Shown: positions 29,811-38,465, counted from the first letter of the stretch. The stretch is DNA of 64,000 bases from Changshengia sp963803165 (GCA_963803165.1 CAWDLK010000002.1:443641-507640); one strand, 5' to 3'. Numbers and translations are program-made. Notes: generated by a model not told the origin, from the sequence alone.

Positions 29811-30236
29811 ATGGCCATGCAGAGAGCCGCACGAACGCACGGGGCGGTGCAGGCGAAGCCGGCGCCGGAAGGCGGCGGTGCGCGGCGGCGCATCCGGGTG
29901 CAGCTGGTCAGGTCGATGGCAGAGTTCCGGGTCAAGCAGCTGATCTGGCTCGTCGTCGGGCTGGTCGACGCAGTGATGGGCTTCGACTTTCTCTTCCGCC
30001 TCATCGCCGCCAGCAACACCGGCTTCGCCCACCTCATCTTCGTGGCGGGATCCTGGCTGTCCGGGCCCTTTGACGGGATCTTCGCCAACGCCCCACCGAT
30101 CCCGGGGCTGACGTTGCGCTGGAGTGACCTCCTGGTAATCGCCATCGCCACCATCCTCGGCTGGCTGGTGGTGCGGCTCGCGGGACTGTCGGGGGTCGGC
30201 AGGCGCCAGCGCGTGGTCGAGCGCCCCGTCGCCTGA
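29811..30236 (+). CDS. YggT-like membrane protein
   Basis: About 141 residues. A basic N-terminal tail (to about residue 40) is followed by hydrophobic helices (VKQLIWLVVGLVDAVMGFDF, AHLIFVAGSWLSGPFDGIF, WSDLLVIAIATILGWLVVRL), resembling the YggT family of integral membrane proteins. The ATG at 29811 has GGGAGG 8 nt upstream; a GTG at 29781 is possible but lacks a site. Followed at 40 nt by a 51-residue hydrophobic protein. Confidence 0.7.
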   Translation: MAMQRAARTHGAVQAKPAPEGGGARRRIRVQLVRSMAEFRVKQLIWLVVGLVDAVMGFDFLFRLIAASNTGFAHLIFVAGSWLSGPFDGIFANAPPIPGLTLRWSDLLVIAIATILGWLVVRLAGLSGVGRRQRVVERPVA

Positions 30237-30275
30237 GGCTTTCCCGCCCCGGGCCGTCACCAGGGAGGTTTGACA

Positions 30276-30431
30276 ATGCCCGCTGTCCTTGCGTTCCTGC
30301 TCCTCGTGCTGCTGGTGTTCGGAGTGTCGACCACCATCCGCTTCCTCATCTGGGTGGCACTCGCCCTTCTGATCGTCTGGGCGGCCGGTTACCTCCTGGA
30401 ACGCTCCGCGAGGCACCGAGCCGGCTGGTGA
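30276..30431 (+). CDS. Small hydrophobic membrane protein (51 aa)
   Basis: A 51-codon gene: MPAVLAFLLLVLLVFGVSTT begins one helix and FLIWVALALLIVWAAGYLL forms a second, then a basic tail. GGGAGG stands 9 nt before the ATG. Similar tiny double-helix proteins are common in stress operons of high-GC bacteria, but I cannot assign a family. Same direction and operon as the YggT-like gene. Confidence 0.7.
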   Translation: MPAVLAFLLLVLLVFGVSTTIRFLIWVALALLIVWAAGYLLERSARHRAGW

Positions 30432-30524
30432 TCGCCCGGTTGCGACTGGCCCCGGCTGATGACTCAGCCCAGGCGGTGATGCCGGGGCGACCGCCTGTTG
30501 CACCCCTCTCCCGTGGCTAGGCGG

Positions 30525-30716
30525 TCAACCGCAGATGGCGTACGCCTCGCTCAGCACGGGGTAGAAGATCGGTTGCCCCGGGAGGCGGGGCGGGAAGGCC
30601 AGGTAATTGGCGCCGGCGATGAGCTGCAGCTCGGCCGGTCCCAGCGGCCGCCAGAGAGTCACCGTCTCCTCAGTACCCTCAGGGATCGCAGGCTCCGATG
30701 GCGGCGACGCGCTCAT
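30525..30716 (-). pseudogene. Truncated small protein remnant
   Basis: A 63-codon frame beginning MSASPPSEPAIPEGTEETVT and including LWRPLGPAEL and FPPRLPGQPIFYPVLSEAYA. This LWRP.GP.EL...FPPRLP.QPIFYPV pattern occurs, as I recall, in proteins that usually continue past this point, so the early stop after ICG suggests a truncated copy. It lies 7 nt downstream of the NrtR-like fragment. Function unknown. Confidence 0.45.
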
Positions 30717-30723
30717 CACAACG

Positions 30724-31110
30724 TCACCTCGCAACGGGACTGAGCATCGGTGGGTAGAGGACCTCAACGCTCCCCCGGCGGTGGAGGGCGGCGGGTCTGC
30801 CTCCGTCACGGGTCGTCACGGTTCCAGTGGGGCTGAGGAACCCGTCGGTGCTGGTGACCTTGCGGTGGAAGTTGCGCGGGTCGAGACCGACCCCCCAGAC
30901 CGTCTCGTAGACGCGGCGCAGCTCGGCGACAGTGAACTCCACCGCGCAGAAGGCGGCAGCGAGCGGCGTGTATTCCAGCTTGGCGCGGGCCCGCTCCAGG
31001 CCGTCAGAGAGGATGCGGTGGTGGTCGAAGGCGAGTGCCCGGGGCTGGGCGAGAGTTACCCCCAACGCTACCCACCTAGCTGCCTCCGCGTCACCCCCGG
31101 CTGCCGGCAC
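30724..31110 (-). pseudogene. NUDIX-linked NrtR-like regulator fragment
   Basis: Codes for about 128 residues that match the C-terminal winged-helix part of NUDIX-type (NrtR-like) regulators: AFDHHRILSDGLERARAKLE, then FTVAELRRVYETVWG, DPRNFHRKVTSTDGFL. The N-terminal NUDIX hydrolase domain is missing. Its 5' end abuts and overlaps the broken end of the VapC gene at 31091-31110, so a deletion probably joined the two. Likely non-functional. Confidence 0.6.
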
Positions 31111-31399
31111 AGGAAGGCAGCCTCAGGGCCTGGTGGCGTGCTCTCAGGGTCGCGGCCGCCTCGGCGATCGGCGGGCTCAGAGGAACCACCTCCATGAGAA
31201 GGGCGCCCACGACCGCACTGGCCTCTTCCAGCCGGCCGGCGCGCGCCGGCCGGACGAGCGCCTCGGAATACGCGGAGGCCGGGATCATCAGCTCGTCGCC
31301 GGCATGGGCGAGGAGCGCCGCGGTCGCGGCCGCGTGCAACCCGTCGTCCGAGTCGAGCAACGCGATCAGGATGCTGGCGTCGACGACAGTCAGCGCCAC
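31091..31399 (-). pseudogene. VapC-like PIN toxin, C-terminally truncated
   Basis: Starts as a normal PIN-domain RNase toxin: VVDASILIALLDSDDGLHA with the first catalytic Asp, and IPASAYSEALVRPARAG with the Glu. The normal third motif, after RARHQALRLP, should read like DALVLATA with further acidic residues; here it is replaced by SCAGSRG and a stop. The break coincides with the start of the NrtR-like fragment. GTG start overlaps the antitoxin remnant. Probably inactive. Confidence 0.7.
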
Positions 31400-31637
31400 T
31401 CGTCGCGGAGGTTGTTGAGGTAGCCGGGCTCCTAGACGCCGGTGAGAGTTCCCGCGGCCAGCTGGATCGCCCGTCGGCAGCGCTCGGCGAGGCCTCCCTC
31501 CCGCGTGAGGATGATCTGCCCACCCACCGCGTCCACCCGAAGATGGCCTCTACCGCGGCGACTGGTACCGTGATCTGGCGCTGGCCGGAGAGGCGGGTGT
31601 ATCCGCGTCGTCTCTTGAGCTTGGTTCGCGTGACCAC
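31390..31637 (-). pseudogene. AbrB/VapB-like antitoxin, frameshifted
   Basis: The first part reads TRTKLKRRRGYTRLSGQRQI and TVPVAAVEA in one frame; the next part, RVDAVGGQIILTREGG and ERCRRAIQLAAGTLTGV, is in another frame, and then an in-frame TAG precedes EPGYLNNLRDEWR before the real stop. So there is at least one frameshift and one nonsense change. The swapped-hairpin DNA-binding pattern is that of AbrB-type antitoxins. With the truncated VapC it forms a dead vapBC module. Confidence 0.65.
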
Positions 31638-31922
31638 GATTCAAGCGTAGCATCCCTCTCTGGCTCGTGACAGTCCCCGGGCTCGCCGGAAGCCGCGCCG
31701 GGAGTGTGTTGATTCGCCAGCGGACGGCACGCGGAGACGCCGACGCCGGGATACGGTGGTCGATGGTGACCGTCGTGTGGATCCCCGCTCCACTGCGGCG
31801 CGTCCTCACCCGGGCCGCGGTGCTTACGCCGGCGAAGGGCACCGGCACGAGCCGTGTGGGCGGGCCCATGGGTCGCAGGTTGCCCACAGCATCGCCCTTC
31901 TGCAACAGACCTCGCGACCCCT

Positions 31923-33242
31923 TCACCTGAGGTCGTGCCTCGGGGCGGTGGAGCGATGCCAGAGGACGGCGCGTGCGGTCACGTTCCCCACACCCGTGAG
32001 TCTGAGGGTGCGGTCCGGCCATTTCCCGGCAAGGATCATGCCGAGCAACTCCATCGGTCGGATGGCATCCCAGAGCATGTAAGAGACGAGATCGCGGCTC
32101 AAGCTGCGGCCATCGGAGGGTCTCCATCCCGCCTCGACAAAGACAGACAGGACCTCGCCGACAACTTCCCTGGTGTCCACGTCTCCCTGAAGCATCCGGA
32201 CCAGGAGCAGTTCCCGCAGCGCCGCCGCGAAGTCCGTGCCATCGCTCAGAGCGCGCACCACGCCGGTCCAAAGCGGATCAGGCTCGACGAGCGCACGCCG
32301 ACCCAACTCGGTGAGATGGAGCCGGTCACGCGCCTTCCGGACCAGTCCCGCCCTGTGGGCAAAGTCCCTCAGGGCCATGACCTGGGGCACATCAGTCTCG
32401 CTCCGCGGCGGCTTGTCCTCGTCCCACCAGCCGAGCTCGCCGACAAGCTCCCGCACCGTGCCCGGCGGCATGTACCCCGCCGAGGTGAGCGGCAGCCCCG
32501 TCGTGCACAGCTTCAGGAGCCGGAGGAGTGGCCGCATCCCCTCCCCCATCGCCTCCGGGCGGGCGGCCGGCCGCCGGCGGATCTCCTCCCGGATTGGCCG
32601 GATGAAAGCCTGCCGCAGCGGGCGGGCTGGTGGCTCGGCCCAGAAGTCCTGGCGCTCCTGCCACACCGCTGCCTGTGGGGTGCGTTGGTCGAGCGAATCC
32701 GCGGGCGCGGTGAGGAATCGGCGCAGCACCTCCGCCTGAGCCTGCTTCCATCCCCTCTTCCCGGGTATGACCTCACCGCGGAGAAGGGCCTCCTCCAGGG
32801 CGCCGGCCGCCAGCTCGTAGACCGACGACTCGGTCATCCCCATCATCCCGCCCCACTCCAGGGCCTCAGTATCGGGCGGTTCCACCCCGGAATCGTCGAG
32901 CGCCTTGCTGAGCGCCCGATGCCCACGACTGGGGCTGTCATCCCAGGCCGCGATCACCCGCATGGTGACCGGGCTGCGGCAGAGTGCTGCAGCACCCTCG
33001 TAGCCGAGTTCGCTGAACAGGTTGCCGAGCGCGAGGGCGATGGCGCGATGGTCCTCGGGCGACGTGAGGAACTTGGCGGGCAGGATGTACCAGAGGAAGT
33101 ACTCGAGGCTGTGCAGGCTCACCACCGGGACGTCGCCGCTCGCAGTCAGGGAATCCCACGCCGTGCGCGCGTCGGAGGCCGGCTCGCCGCCGCGTGCCTC
33201 CAGCAGGGGCAGGACACGCTCGGCGGAGAGGTCGAAGGGCAT
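31923..33242 (-). CDS. Hypothetical protein (439 aa)
   Basis: I do not recognise this protein. It is soluble, without signal peptide or membrane helix. The middle has helical stretches (MRPLLRLLKLCTTGLPLTSA, then VRELVGELGWWDEDKPP) and the segment VMALRDFAHRAGLVRKARDR followed by LHLTELGRRALVEP looks like a winged-helix reader, suggesting DNA binding. Many Trp and Arg residues and no catalytic motif visible. It stands alone in the accessory segment between dead vapBC and an AbiE-like pair, so a defence or toxin-related role is possible but unsupported. Confidence 0.65.
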   Translation of the reverse strand: MPFDLSAERVLPLLEARGGEPASDARTAWDSLTASGDVPVVSLHSLEYFLWYILPAKFLTSPEDHRAIALALGNLFSELGYEGAAALCRSPVTMRVIAAWDDSPSRGHRALSKALDDSGVEPPDTEALEWGGMMGMTESSVYELAAGALEEALLRGEVIPGKRGWKQAQAEVLRRFLTAPADSLDQRTPQAAVWQERQDFWAEPPARPLRQAFIRPIREEIRRRPAARPEAMGEGMRPLLRLLKLCTTGLPLTSAGYMPPGTVRELVGELGWWDEDKPPRSETDVPQVMALRDFAHRAGLVRKARDRLHLTELGRRALVEPDPLWTGVVRALSDGTDFAAALRELLLVRMLQGDVDTREVVGEVLSVFVEAGWRPSDGRSLSRDLVSYMLWDAIRPMELLGMILAGKWPDRTLRLTGVGNVTARAVLWHRSTAPRHDLR

Positions 33243-33465
33243 GGTCAGCCCGCCGCAGTCACGCCAGACCGCGTGGACGGGCGAGCTGGGTGCTGATCGA
33301 TCATCGGTCCTCCGCCGGCGGCGAGCGCATCAGGGCCTCAGGGCATCAGTGACCGTCAGATGCTGGTACACGCGGTCCACCCTCTGCAAGCGGCTGTACC
33401 CCCACGATCGGACCCTCCGGCAGCGGCCAACGCCACGAGTGCACCGGCGCCCAATCACTCCACCC

Positions 33466-34269
33466 CTACAGCCTGACGCTCGGTCCCCGATGCTGAGGGG
33501 GCTTGTGCCGTGCCCGAGGCTCGTCCACCGTGCGGAGCCTATCCCGTTTGCGATCCCCCGACTGGGACCCGCTGGCTCGGGCCGCCGGTGGGGCTTCGAC
33601 TTGGGCGGCCATCTGATCGGCACCCCCCAGCTCGGCCACCGCGGCGCCGACGCGTGCGGAGGTGGTCCGGAGCCACGCGCGTTCCGGCCTCGAGAGGGGG
33701 AGGTCGCGGAGGTAGCCGAGGGCCTCATCGACCGCCGCGGTGAGTGCCGATCCGTGGAGCGCCGAGGAGCCGAGGACAGCCGCGACCTGGCCGGGATCCG
33801 GCGCCTCGGTCCGCAGGAGCAGCCACACCTCCTCGCGATCCTTCTCCCCCGGCAGGGTATCCGGGCGGTCAAGGAGGGCGGCGAGCTTGGTCGCCAGGTG
33901 GGCGGGCGCGTCGAGCACGCGCCGCCCCTCGAGGCTGACCGCGTGGGGAGGCAGAGCACTCACCGGTAGCTGGAGCCGGGTGCCCAGGCTCGACTGGTGA
34001 GGGACGTAGAGGTCGACGTGGATGCCATTGGCCTCGGCTCGCCACTTCGTCCCCAGGTGCGTCGTCTTGGTCACCGGCCAGCGGGCACCCAGCGTCTCCA
34101 GCTCATGAGGCTGAAGGACGAGGTCGATGTCGTGGCTCCGGGGTGCCCCGACCCGGAAGTGGCTGGCCCAGCCGCCGATGAGGATCGCCTCGGGAACGAT
34201 GGCGAGAACCTCTCCGAGCGTTCGCTCGCTGAGGCTGGTGAGCTCGGTAGGGTAGAGCTCAGGCGGCAC
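33466..34269 (-). CDS. AbiEii-like nucleotidyltransferase (putative toxin)
   Basis: About 267 residues. The N-terminal nucleotidyltransferase core is AILIGGWASHFRVG then RSHDIDLVLQ, the GG ... DxD motif of DNA polymerase beta-like transferases including AbiEii toxins. ALPPHAVSLEGRRVLDAPAH and HLATKLAALLDRPD follow as the domain's second part. The GTG start at 34269 overlaps the upstream gene by 11 nt, so the pair is translationally coupled. With the upstream winged-helix gene it looks like an AbiE-type (type IV) toxin-antitoxin system. The tail after residue 220 is Arg/Pro-rich and may be spurious read-through. Confidence 0.7.
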   Translation of the reverse strand: MPPELYPTELTSLSERTLGEVLAIVPEAILIGGWASHFRVGAPRSHDIDLVLQPHELETLGARWPVTKTTHLGTKWRAEANGIHVDLYVPHQSSLGTRLQLPVSALPPHAVSLEGRRVLDAPAHLATKLAALLDRPDTLPGEKDREEVWLLLRTEAPDPGQVAAVLGSSALHGSALTAAVDEALGYLRDLPLSRPERAWLRTTSARVGAAVAELGGADQMAAQVEAPPAARASGSQSGDRKRDRLRTVDEPRARHKPPQHRGPSVRL

Positions 34270-34858
34270 GCGCGAACTCCCCGATGAGGCTTTCGATGAA
34301 GCGAGCGGCCGGCCAGCCCGGGGTGTTGAAAAGATCGACGAACGCCTGGCAGAGCGGCACCATCGGCCCGTACCGGGCCAGCCAGGGATCGGGCGTGTGC
34401 ACCTCGAGGACGGTGGTGCTCCCTCCCTCAGCGACAGGCCACGCGCCGGGCAGGCGCGCAGGGTCGCCGTAGCAGACGACCCGGTCGTAGTCCGAAACCC
34501 GATTGCCCCCACGCCGCGCCACGACGGCTCCGAAGCCGCTCAGAAGAAAGCCCTCCGGGAGCTGACGCTCCACGTCGGTGGCTGGAGCACGGCTGTCGCG
34601 CCGGAGCACCCGATCGCTGGCCATGTCGCGATGGCCAGCCCAGAGCAGGAGCAGGCGTGTGGGATCGACCAGGCTGAAGCCACCGCCCGGCCGACGGGCC
34701 ACGGCGCCGATCGCCATCGGCCGCTGCAGGGCGCGGTGCACCGTCGACACGGGGAGCCCGAGCTCGGCTGCGACGGAGGCGAGGTTCGCGTAGCGGCGGC
34801 GGCCGGTCAACTCCTCCTGGGCGAGCAACTCCCGCCAGACGACCTCGGTATGATTCAC
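34259..34858 (-). CDS. Winged-helix protein, AbiEi-like antitoxin candidate
   Basis: About 199 residues. The N-terminal winged helix is visible (YANLASVAAELGLPVSTVHR then ALQRPMAIGAVARRPGGGF). The rest (LLLLWAGHRDMASDRVLRRD, LLSGFGAVVARRGGNRVSDY) resembles the C-terminal part of AbiEi-like regulators. It is coupled by 11-nt overlap to the nucleotidyltransferase. I chose GTG 34858: a TAAACT box ends 6 nt before it, suggesting a leaderless mRNA; a TTG at 34864 is the alternative. The palindrome AGCTATAGCT about 20 nt upstream may be its operator. Confidence 0.68.
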   Translation of the reverse strand: MNHTEVVWRELLAQEELTGRRRYANLASVAAELGLPVSTVHRALQRPMAIGAVARRPGGGFSLVDPTRLLLLWAGHRDMASDRVLRRDSRAPATDVERQLPEGFLLSGFGAVVARRGGNRVSDYDRVVCYGDPARLPGAWPVAEGGSTTVLEVHTPDPWLARYGPMVPLCQAFVDLFNTPGWPAARFIESLIGEFARAA

Positions 34859-34926
34859 ACCCAAAGTTTACCAGTTTCCAGCTATAGCTGCAAATTAGGC
34901 TTCCGCGAGGAGGAAGGCGTGATAGA

Positions 34927-36324
34927 AGTTACGTCCCATACCGTGGTGGGAATTGAGGCCTTCTCTGCCGGGCTGACCGGGTAGACAGAGAAGGCCACCG
35001 TGGGGTTCTCTTTGGAGTGCTCAACCTTCAAGGAGATCCACGAATGGCCCACCCCAGGATGACAGACCAGGAACTCTTCGACCAACTCGCCACCGCCGAC
35101 CGGGACCAGTTGCGCCTCATCCTCGAGCACGGCATCCAGCGCCTCATCGAGATCGAGGCCAGCGTGGTGATCGGGGCCGACCCGTACGAGCGCGCCGCCG
35201 ATCGGGCGACCCACCGCAACGGCCACCGCCCCAAGCCGCTGGACTCCGGCGTCGGCCGCCTCGAGCTCCAGATCCCCAAGCTGCGGGTGGGCAGCTTCTT
35301 TCCGACCCTGCTCGAGCCCCGCCGGCGCATCGACCGGGCCCTGCTGGCGGTGATCCAGGAGGCGTACGTGCAGGGGGTCAGCACCCGCAAGGTCGACGCC
35401 CTCATGGAGGCGCTGGGCGGCTGTCAGGTCAGCAAGAGCGAGGTGAGCCGGATCTGCGCCCTCCTCGACGAGGAGCTGGCCGCCTTCCGGGAGCGGCCCC
35501 TCGATGACGCTGCCTATCCGTATGTCTGGTTCGACGCCACCCACCACAAGGTCCGTCAGGCGGGCCGGATCGTCAGCCAGGCCACGGTGATCGCGGTGGG
35601 GGTCCGGGAGACCGGCGAGAAGAGCGTGCTGGGCCTGATGTCCGGGGCGGCCGAGACCGAGGCCTTCTGGCTGGAGTTCTGTCGCAGCCTGATCCGCCGC
35701 GGCCTGGGCGGGGTCCAGCTGGTCATCTCCGATGCCCACGAGGGCCTGCGCAGCGCCCTGGCGCAGTGCTTCACCGGGGCCACCTGGCAGCGCTGCCGCG
35801 TCCACTTCCTCCGCAACATCGGCGCAGCGGTGCCCGCGTCCCACGCCCCAGCCGTGCTGGCGCTGACCCGGACCATCTTCAGCCAGCCCACCGCCGAGAC
35901 CGCCCACGAGGCGGTGAGCCACGCCCTGCAGCTGCTGGAGCCCCGCTTCTCCAAGGCGGCGGAGCTGCTCCGCAAGGCCGAGGCCGACGTGCTCGCCTAC
36001 ATGACCTTCCCGGCCGATCACTGGCGCTCCATCTCCAGCACCAACGCCATCGAGCGGCTGAACGCCGAGATCGATCGCCGAGCCAAGGTGGTGGGCATCT
36101 TCCCCAACACCGCGAGCCTGCTGCGCCTCGCCACCGCCGTCGTCCAGGACCAGCACGATGAATGGCAGGACGATCGTCGCCTCTTCAGCCAGCACAGCAT
36201 GGCCCGGCTGCTCCACCCCGACAGCCCTCCGCTGCTCACCAACCCGCTCACGGAGGGCTTCGCCGCTTAGCTCATCGACGTTGCGAGAGCTCCACGCAAT
36301 TCACACCACGTGATGGGACTTGAC
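34927..36324 (+). mobile_element. IS256-family insertion sequence, copy 1
   Basis: About 1.4 kb with one transposase gene. Imperfect terminal inverted repeats: 34933-34955 (GTCCCATACCGTGGTGGGA...) against 36297-36319 (20 of 23 positions match), extending outward with weaker matches. Flanked by a 9-bp direct repeat CGTGATAGA (34918-34926 and 36325-36333), typical of IS256 target duplication. The element interrupts a dispersed ACTTGCTT-box repeat; the same CGTGATAGAG occurs intact at 49552. Confidence 0.85.
35044..36270 (+). CDS. IS256-family (mutator-type) transposase
   Basis: About 408 residues. The DDE residues are in YPYVWFDATHHK, LVISDAHEGLRSAL and SSTNAIERLNAEIDRRAKVV, and WQRCRVHFLRNI is the typical C/D(2)H region. 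Full length, so probably active. ATG 35044 is preceded by AAGGAG; an upstream start at 35017 adds nine residues without homology-like sequence. It differs clearly from the second IS256-type transposase at 39522. Confidence 0.93.
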   Translation: MAHPRMTDQELFDQLATADRDQLRLILEHGIQRLIEIEASVVIGADPYERAADRATHRNGHRPKPLDSGVGRLELQIPKLRVGSFFPTLLEPRRRIDRALLAVIQEAYVQGVSTRKVDALMEALGGCQVSKSEVSRICALLDEELAAFRERPLDDAAYPYVWFDATHHKVRQAGRIVSQATVIAVGVRETGEKSVLGLMSGAAETEAFWLEFCRSLIRRGLGGVQLVISDAHEGLRSALAQCFTGATWQRCRVHFLRNIGAAVPASHAPAVLALTRTIFSQPTAETAHEAVSHALQLLEPRFSKAAELLRKAEADVLAYMTFPADHWRSISSTNAIERLNAEIDRRAKVVGIFPNTASLLRLATAVVQDQHDEWQDDRRLFSQHSMARLLHPDSPPLLTNPLTEGFAA

Positions 36325-36435
36325 CGTGATAGAGCACTTGCTTAGTGAATCGTGGCCCGAAGCTGCCCTTGCTTATGGGCTCAGCACTCCCCTGCGCCCC
36401 GGCCAGAACCAAAGCAAGTGCATTGGGCGAATTCA
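36325..36435. repeat. ACTTGCTT-box repeat, copy B
   Basis: Begins CGTGATAGAGCACTTGCTTA, then ATCGTGG, CTTGCTT (36368-36374), AAAGCAAGTGC (36412-36422) and ends GGCGAATTCA. The same order of blocks occurs at 49552-49664. Its left end was split off by the IS256 insertion. Confidence 0.7.
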
Positions 36436-36637
36436 ATCCGGCACCGGAAGGCCAGACCAGGCGCGCCGGGCAGAGGTCGGCTGAAGGTAGCCCCTCCTTC
36501 CCATGCCGGTCCTCCCTGGTGGGACAGCAGCATGACAGTCCAGTAATCGGACTCCACCAAACTCAGGACAGACCACTCGCGACCACGACATTCGCGGTGG
36601 ACCAATTCTCGGGGGGCCGGACAAGCGCATAATCGGC

Positions 36638-36664
36638 GCAGCCCGGAGCCCGGCTCCGGGCTGC
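36638..36664 (+). terminator. 12-bp GC hairpin
   Basis: GCAGCCCGGAGC and GCTCCGGGCTGC around a 3-nt loop, perfect. It lies 22 nt before the frameshifted membrane protein gene; it could terminate transcription arriving from the IS or act on the leader of the next gene. No T-run. Confidence 0.45.
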
Positions 36665-36686
36665 TACTCTATCCCTGGGAGAGACG

Positions 36687-37312
36687 ATGTCCGGCCCCGA
36701 CTTCCCCCCAGGCGTCGACCTCAGTACCCGGCGGCGCAACCGCCCGGCCCCAGCTCAGGGCGCACGCCGGGCCAGCCGCGGTCCTCTCCTTCCCCCAACC
36801 CCACACCGCCCTCACCCCACCTTGCTCCTCCCTACCCGGCACCGCCATCTGCTGATCCTGCGCCACCCGAGTCCGGGAGCCCGCCGCCGGGCCCGTATGC
36901 CCTACCCCCACCGCATGAGGAGCGATACGCCGATGCGGTGCCGAACACAGGCAACGTCCCCGCGTTCGCATCCTTGGTGCTGGGCGCGGCCGGCATCCTC
37001 CTCTGCTTCTTCGTGGCCGTATTCCGGCCCGACTCGGCCGTCGTGGTCCTGGCCATCCCCGTCGCTGGGGTCCTGGCAGTGGTCTTCGGGGGCGTCGGCC
37101 TCTCGCGCTCCAAGGCGAGGGATGGCGCGGGCAGGGACCTGGCGATGGGTGGGTGCCTCCTAGGGGTGGTCACGGTGGTTGTCGCGCTCCCGCTGTTCTG
37201 GGTGGACGCGGTCAGCAACTGGCAGGCGGTGGCCTATGACCGCGATGAGAGCAGCCTCAGCGTCGCCCTCGTCCGCGTGTTGAGTGACCAGCCGCCGCGG
37301 GGGCGAAGGTGA
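36687..37312 (+). pseudogene. DUF4190-like membrane protein, frameshifted
   Basis: ATG 36687 gives MSGPDFPPGVDL, then the frame must shift by one near 36720 to read QYPAAQPPGPSSGRTP..., a Pro-rich cytosolic tail, and on to PYALPPPHEERYADAVPNTG and two helices (ASLVLGAAGILLCFFVAVF, LLGVVTVVVALPLFWVDAV). This Pro-rich tail plus two helices is the DUF4190 layout. The break lies in a C-rich run, so it may be a sequencing error. Without the shift, translation could only start at GTG 36938 and would give the membrane part alone. Confidence 0.6.
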
Positions 37313-37460
37313 CCTCGCCAGCCGCACGTCCGGACCACGTCGACCCGCCCCCGGAGAGGCAGGTGCAGCCGGTGGAACCCCGGCCGGGGGCGATAGGGTC
37401 GTCCGATCCGAGGCGAGGGCACCTAAGCCTCAGTGGGGGCCGGTCGTTATCCTCAGACCC

Positions 37461-38465
37461 GTGCGTTACCTCGCCTCGGGCGACGTCGAACGGGCGGGCC
37501 AGCCCTCCGCCCGGATCCTCCGCCTGGCGACAGCCGTCGCTGGGACGTGGAGCGTCGCCCTCCCCCTGTGGCGCCTCTACGGCATGGTGGACGAGAGCCT
37601 TCGGCCGCAGGGCGACGTCCGCTATGCAGCCCTCGGGCTCGTACCGTTGGTCCCCCTGCAGCTCTGGCTCACGATCTCCCTCACGCGGAGCCGGCGTCGG
37701 CGGGCGGAGATCTGGGCGTTTCTCGCTGTGCTCGGCATTGACTTCGCGCTGGCGCCGGTCGTTGGGGGCGGCTGGGTGGGGATGCTGTATGTTCCGAGCG
37801 CGCTGGCCCTGGTGGTTCTGCCCATCCCGTGGTCCGGCGCGGTCTTCCTCGGTCTCGTAGCCGTTCAACCGCTTCTGACCCAAGCGCTGGGACTTCTCAA
37901 CTACGGCAGCTACTTCGTGGTCGGCACCCTCGCCTTCGGGGTGCCGCTCGCGCTGGGGGTGGTGGCGATCCGGACCGCAAGGGATCTGGAATCGGTGCGT
38001 GGCCAGCTGGCCGACGAGGCCGTGGAGAAGGAGAGGAAACGCCTCGACGCGGAGCTTCGCCATACCCTGGAAGACCGTCTCGCCACCATCGCTGAGCTGG
38101 CGGACCGGGCAGCCCAGCTGGTGGTGGCGGAGCGCGAGCAGGCAGCCTCGGGGATGCGCACGGCGGTCGAGGGCGCCCGGGAAACGCTGGCAGAGGCCCG
38201 ACGGCTGGCAACGAGCTTGCGAAACCGCTCGTTCCACGACGAGCTGGAGACCACCGTCACCCTGTTGGCGGCGGCAGGCATCACAGCCCATCTCGCGTTC
38301 CCCCCGGATTTCCGCTCCGAGGACCTCGACGCACAGCTGCGGGGCGATCTTCGGCGCGCGGTGGCCGAGCTCCTCGCGACTGATGGATCCCGGGAGGCAA
38401 CCCTCTCCTTGACGTCAGGGGATGCCCGGGTCGGGATCACCATGCACGCCGTGCCAGGGCGATGA
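37461..38465 (+). CDS. Sensor histidine kinase-like protein, degenerate ATPase
   Basis: About 334 residues. Five or six membrane helices fill residues 25-180, followed by a coiled dimerisation helix with the candidate phosphoacceptor in LDAELRHTLEDRLATIAELA. The C-terminal domain is short and lacks recognisable N, G1 and G2 ATP boxes. It overlaps the next histidine kinase gene by 4 nt (ATGA), so the two may form a heterodimeric sensor with the response regulator downstream. Start chosen at GTG 37461, where membrane-protein sequence begins. Confidence 0.65.
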   Translation: MRYLASGDVERAGQPSARILRLATAVAGTWSVALPLWRLYGMVDESLRPQGDVRYAALGLVPLVPLQLWLTISLTRSRRRRAEIWAFLAVLGIDFALAPVVGGGWVGMLYVPSALALVVLPIPWSGAVFLGLVAVQPLLTQALGLLNYGSYFVVGTLAFGVPLALGVVAIRTARDLESVRGQLADEAVEKERKRLDAELRHTLEDRLATIAELADRAAQLVVAEREQAASGMRTAVEGARETLAEARRLATSLRNRSFHDELETTVTLLAAAGITAHLAFPPDFRSEDLDAQLRGDLRRAVAELLATDGSREATLSLTSGDARVGITMHAVPGR

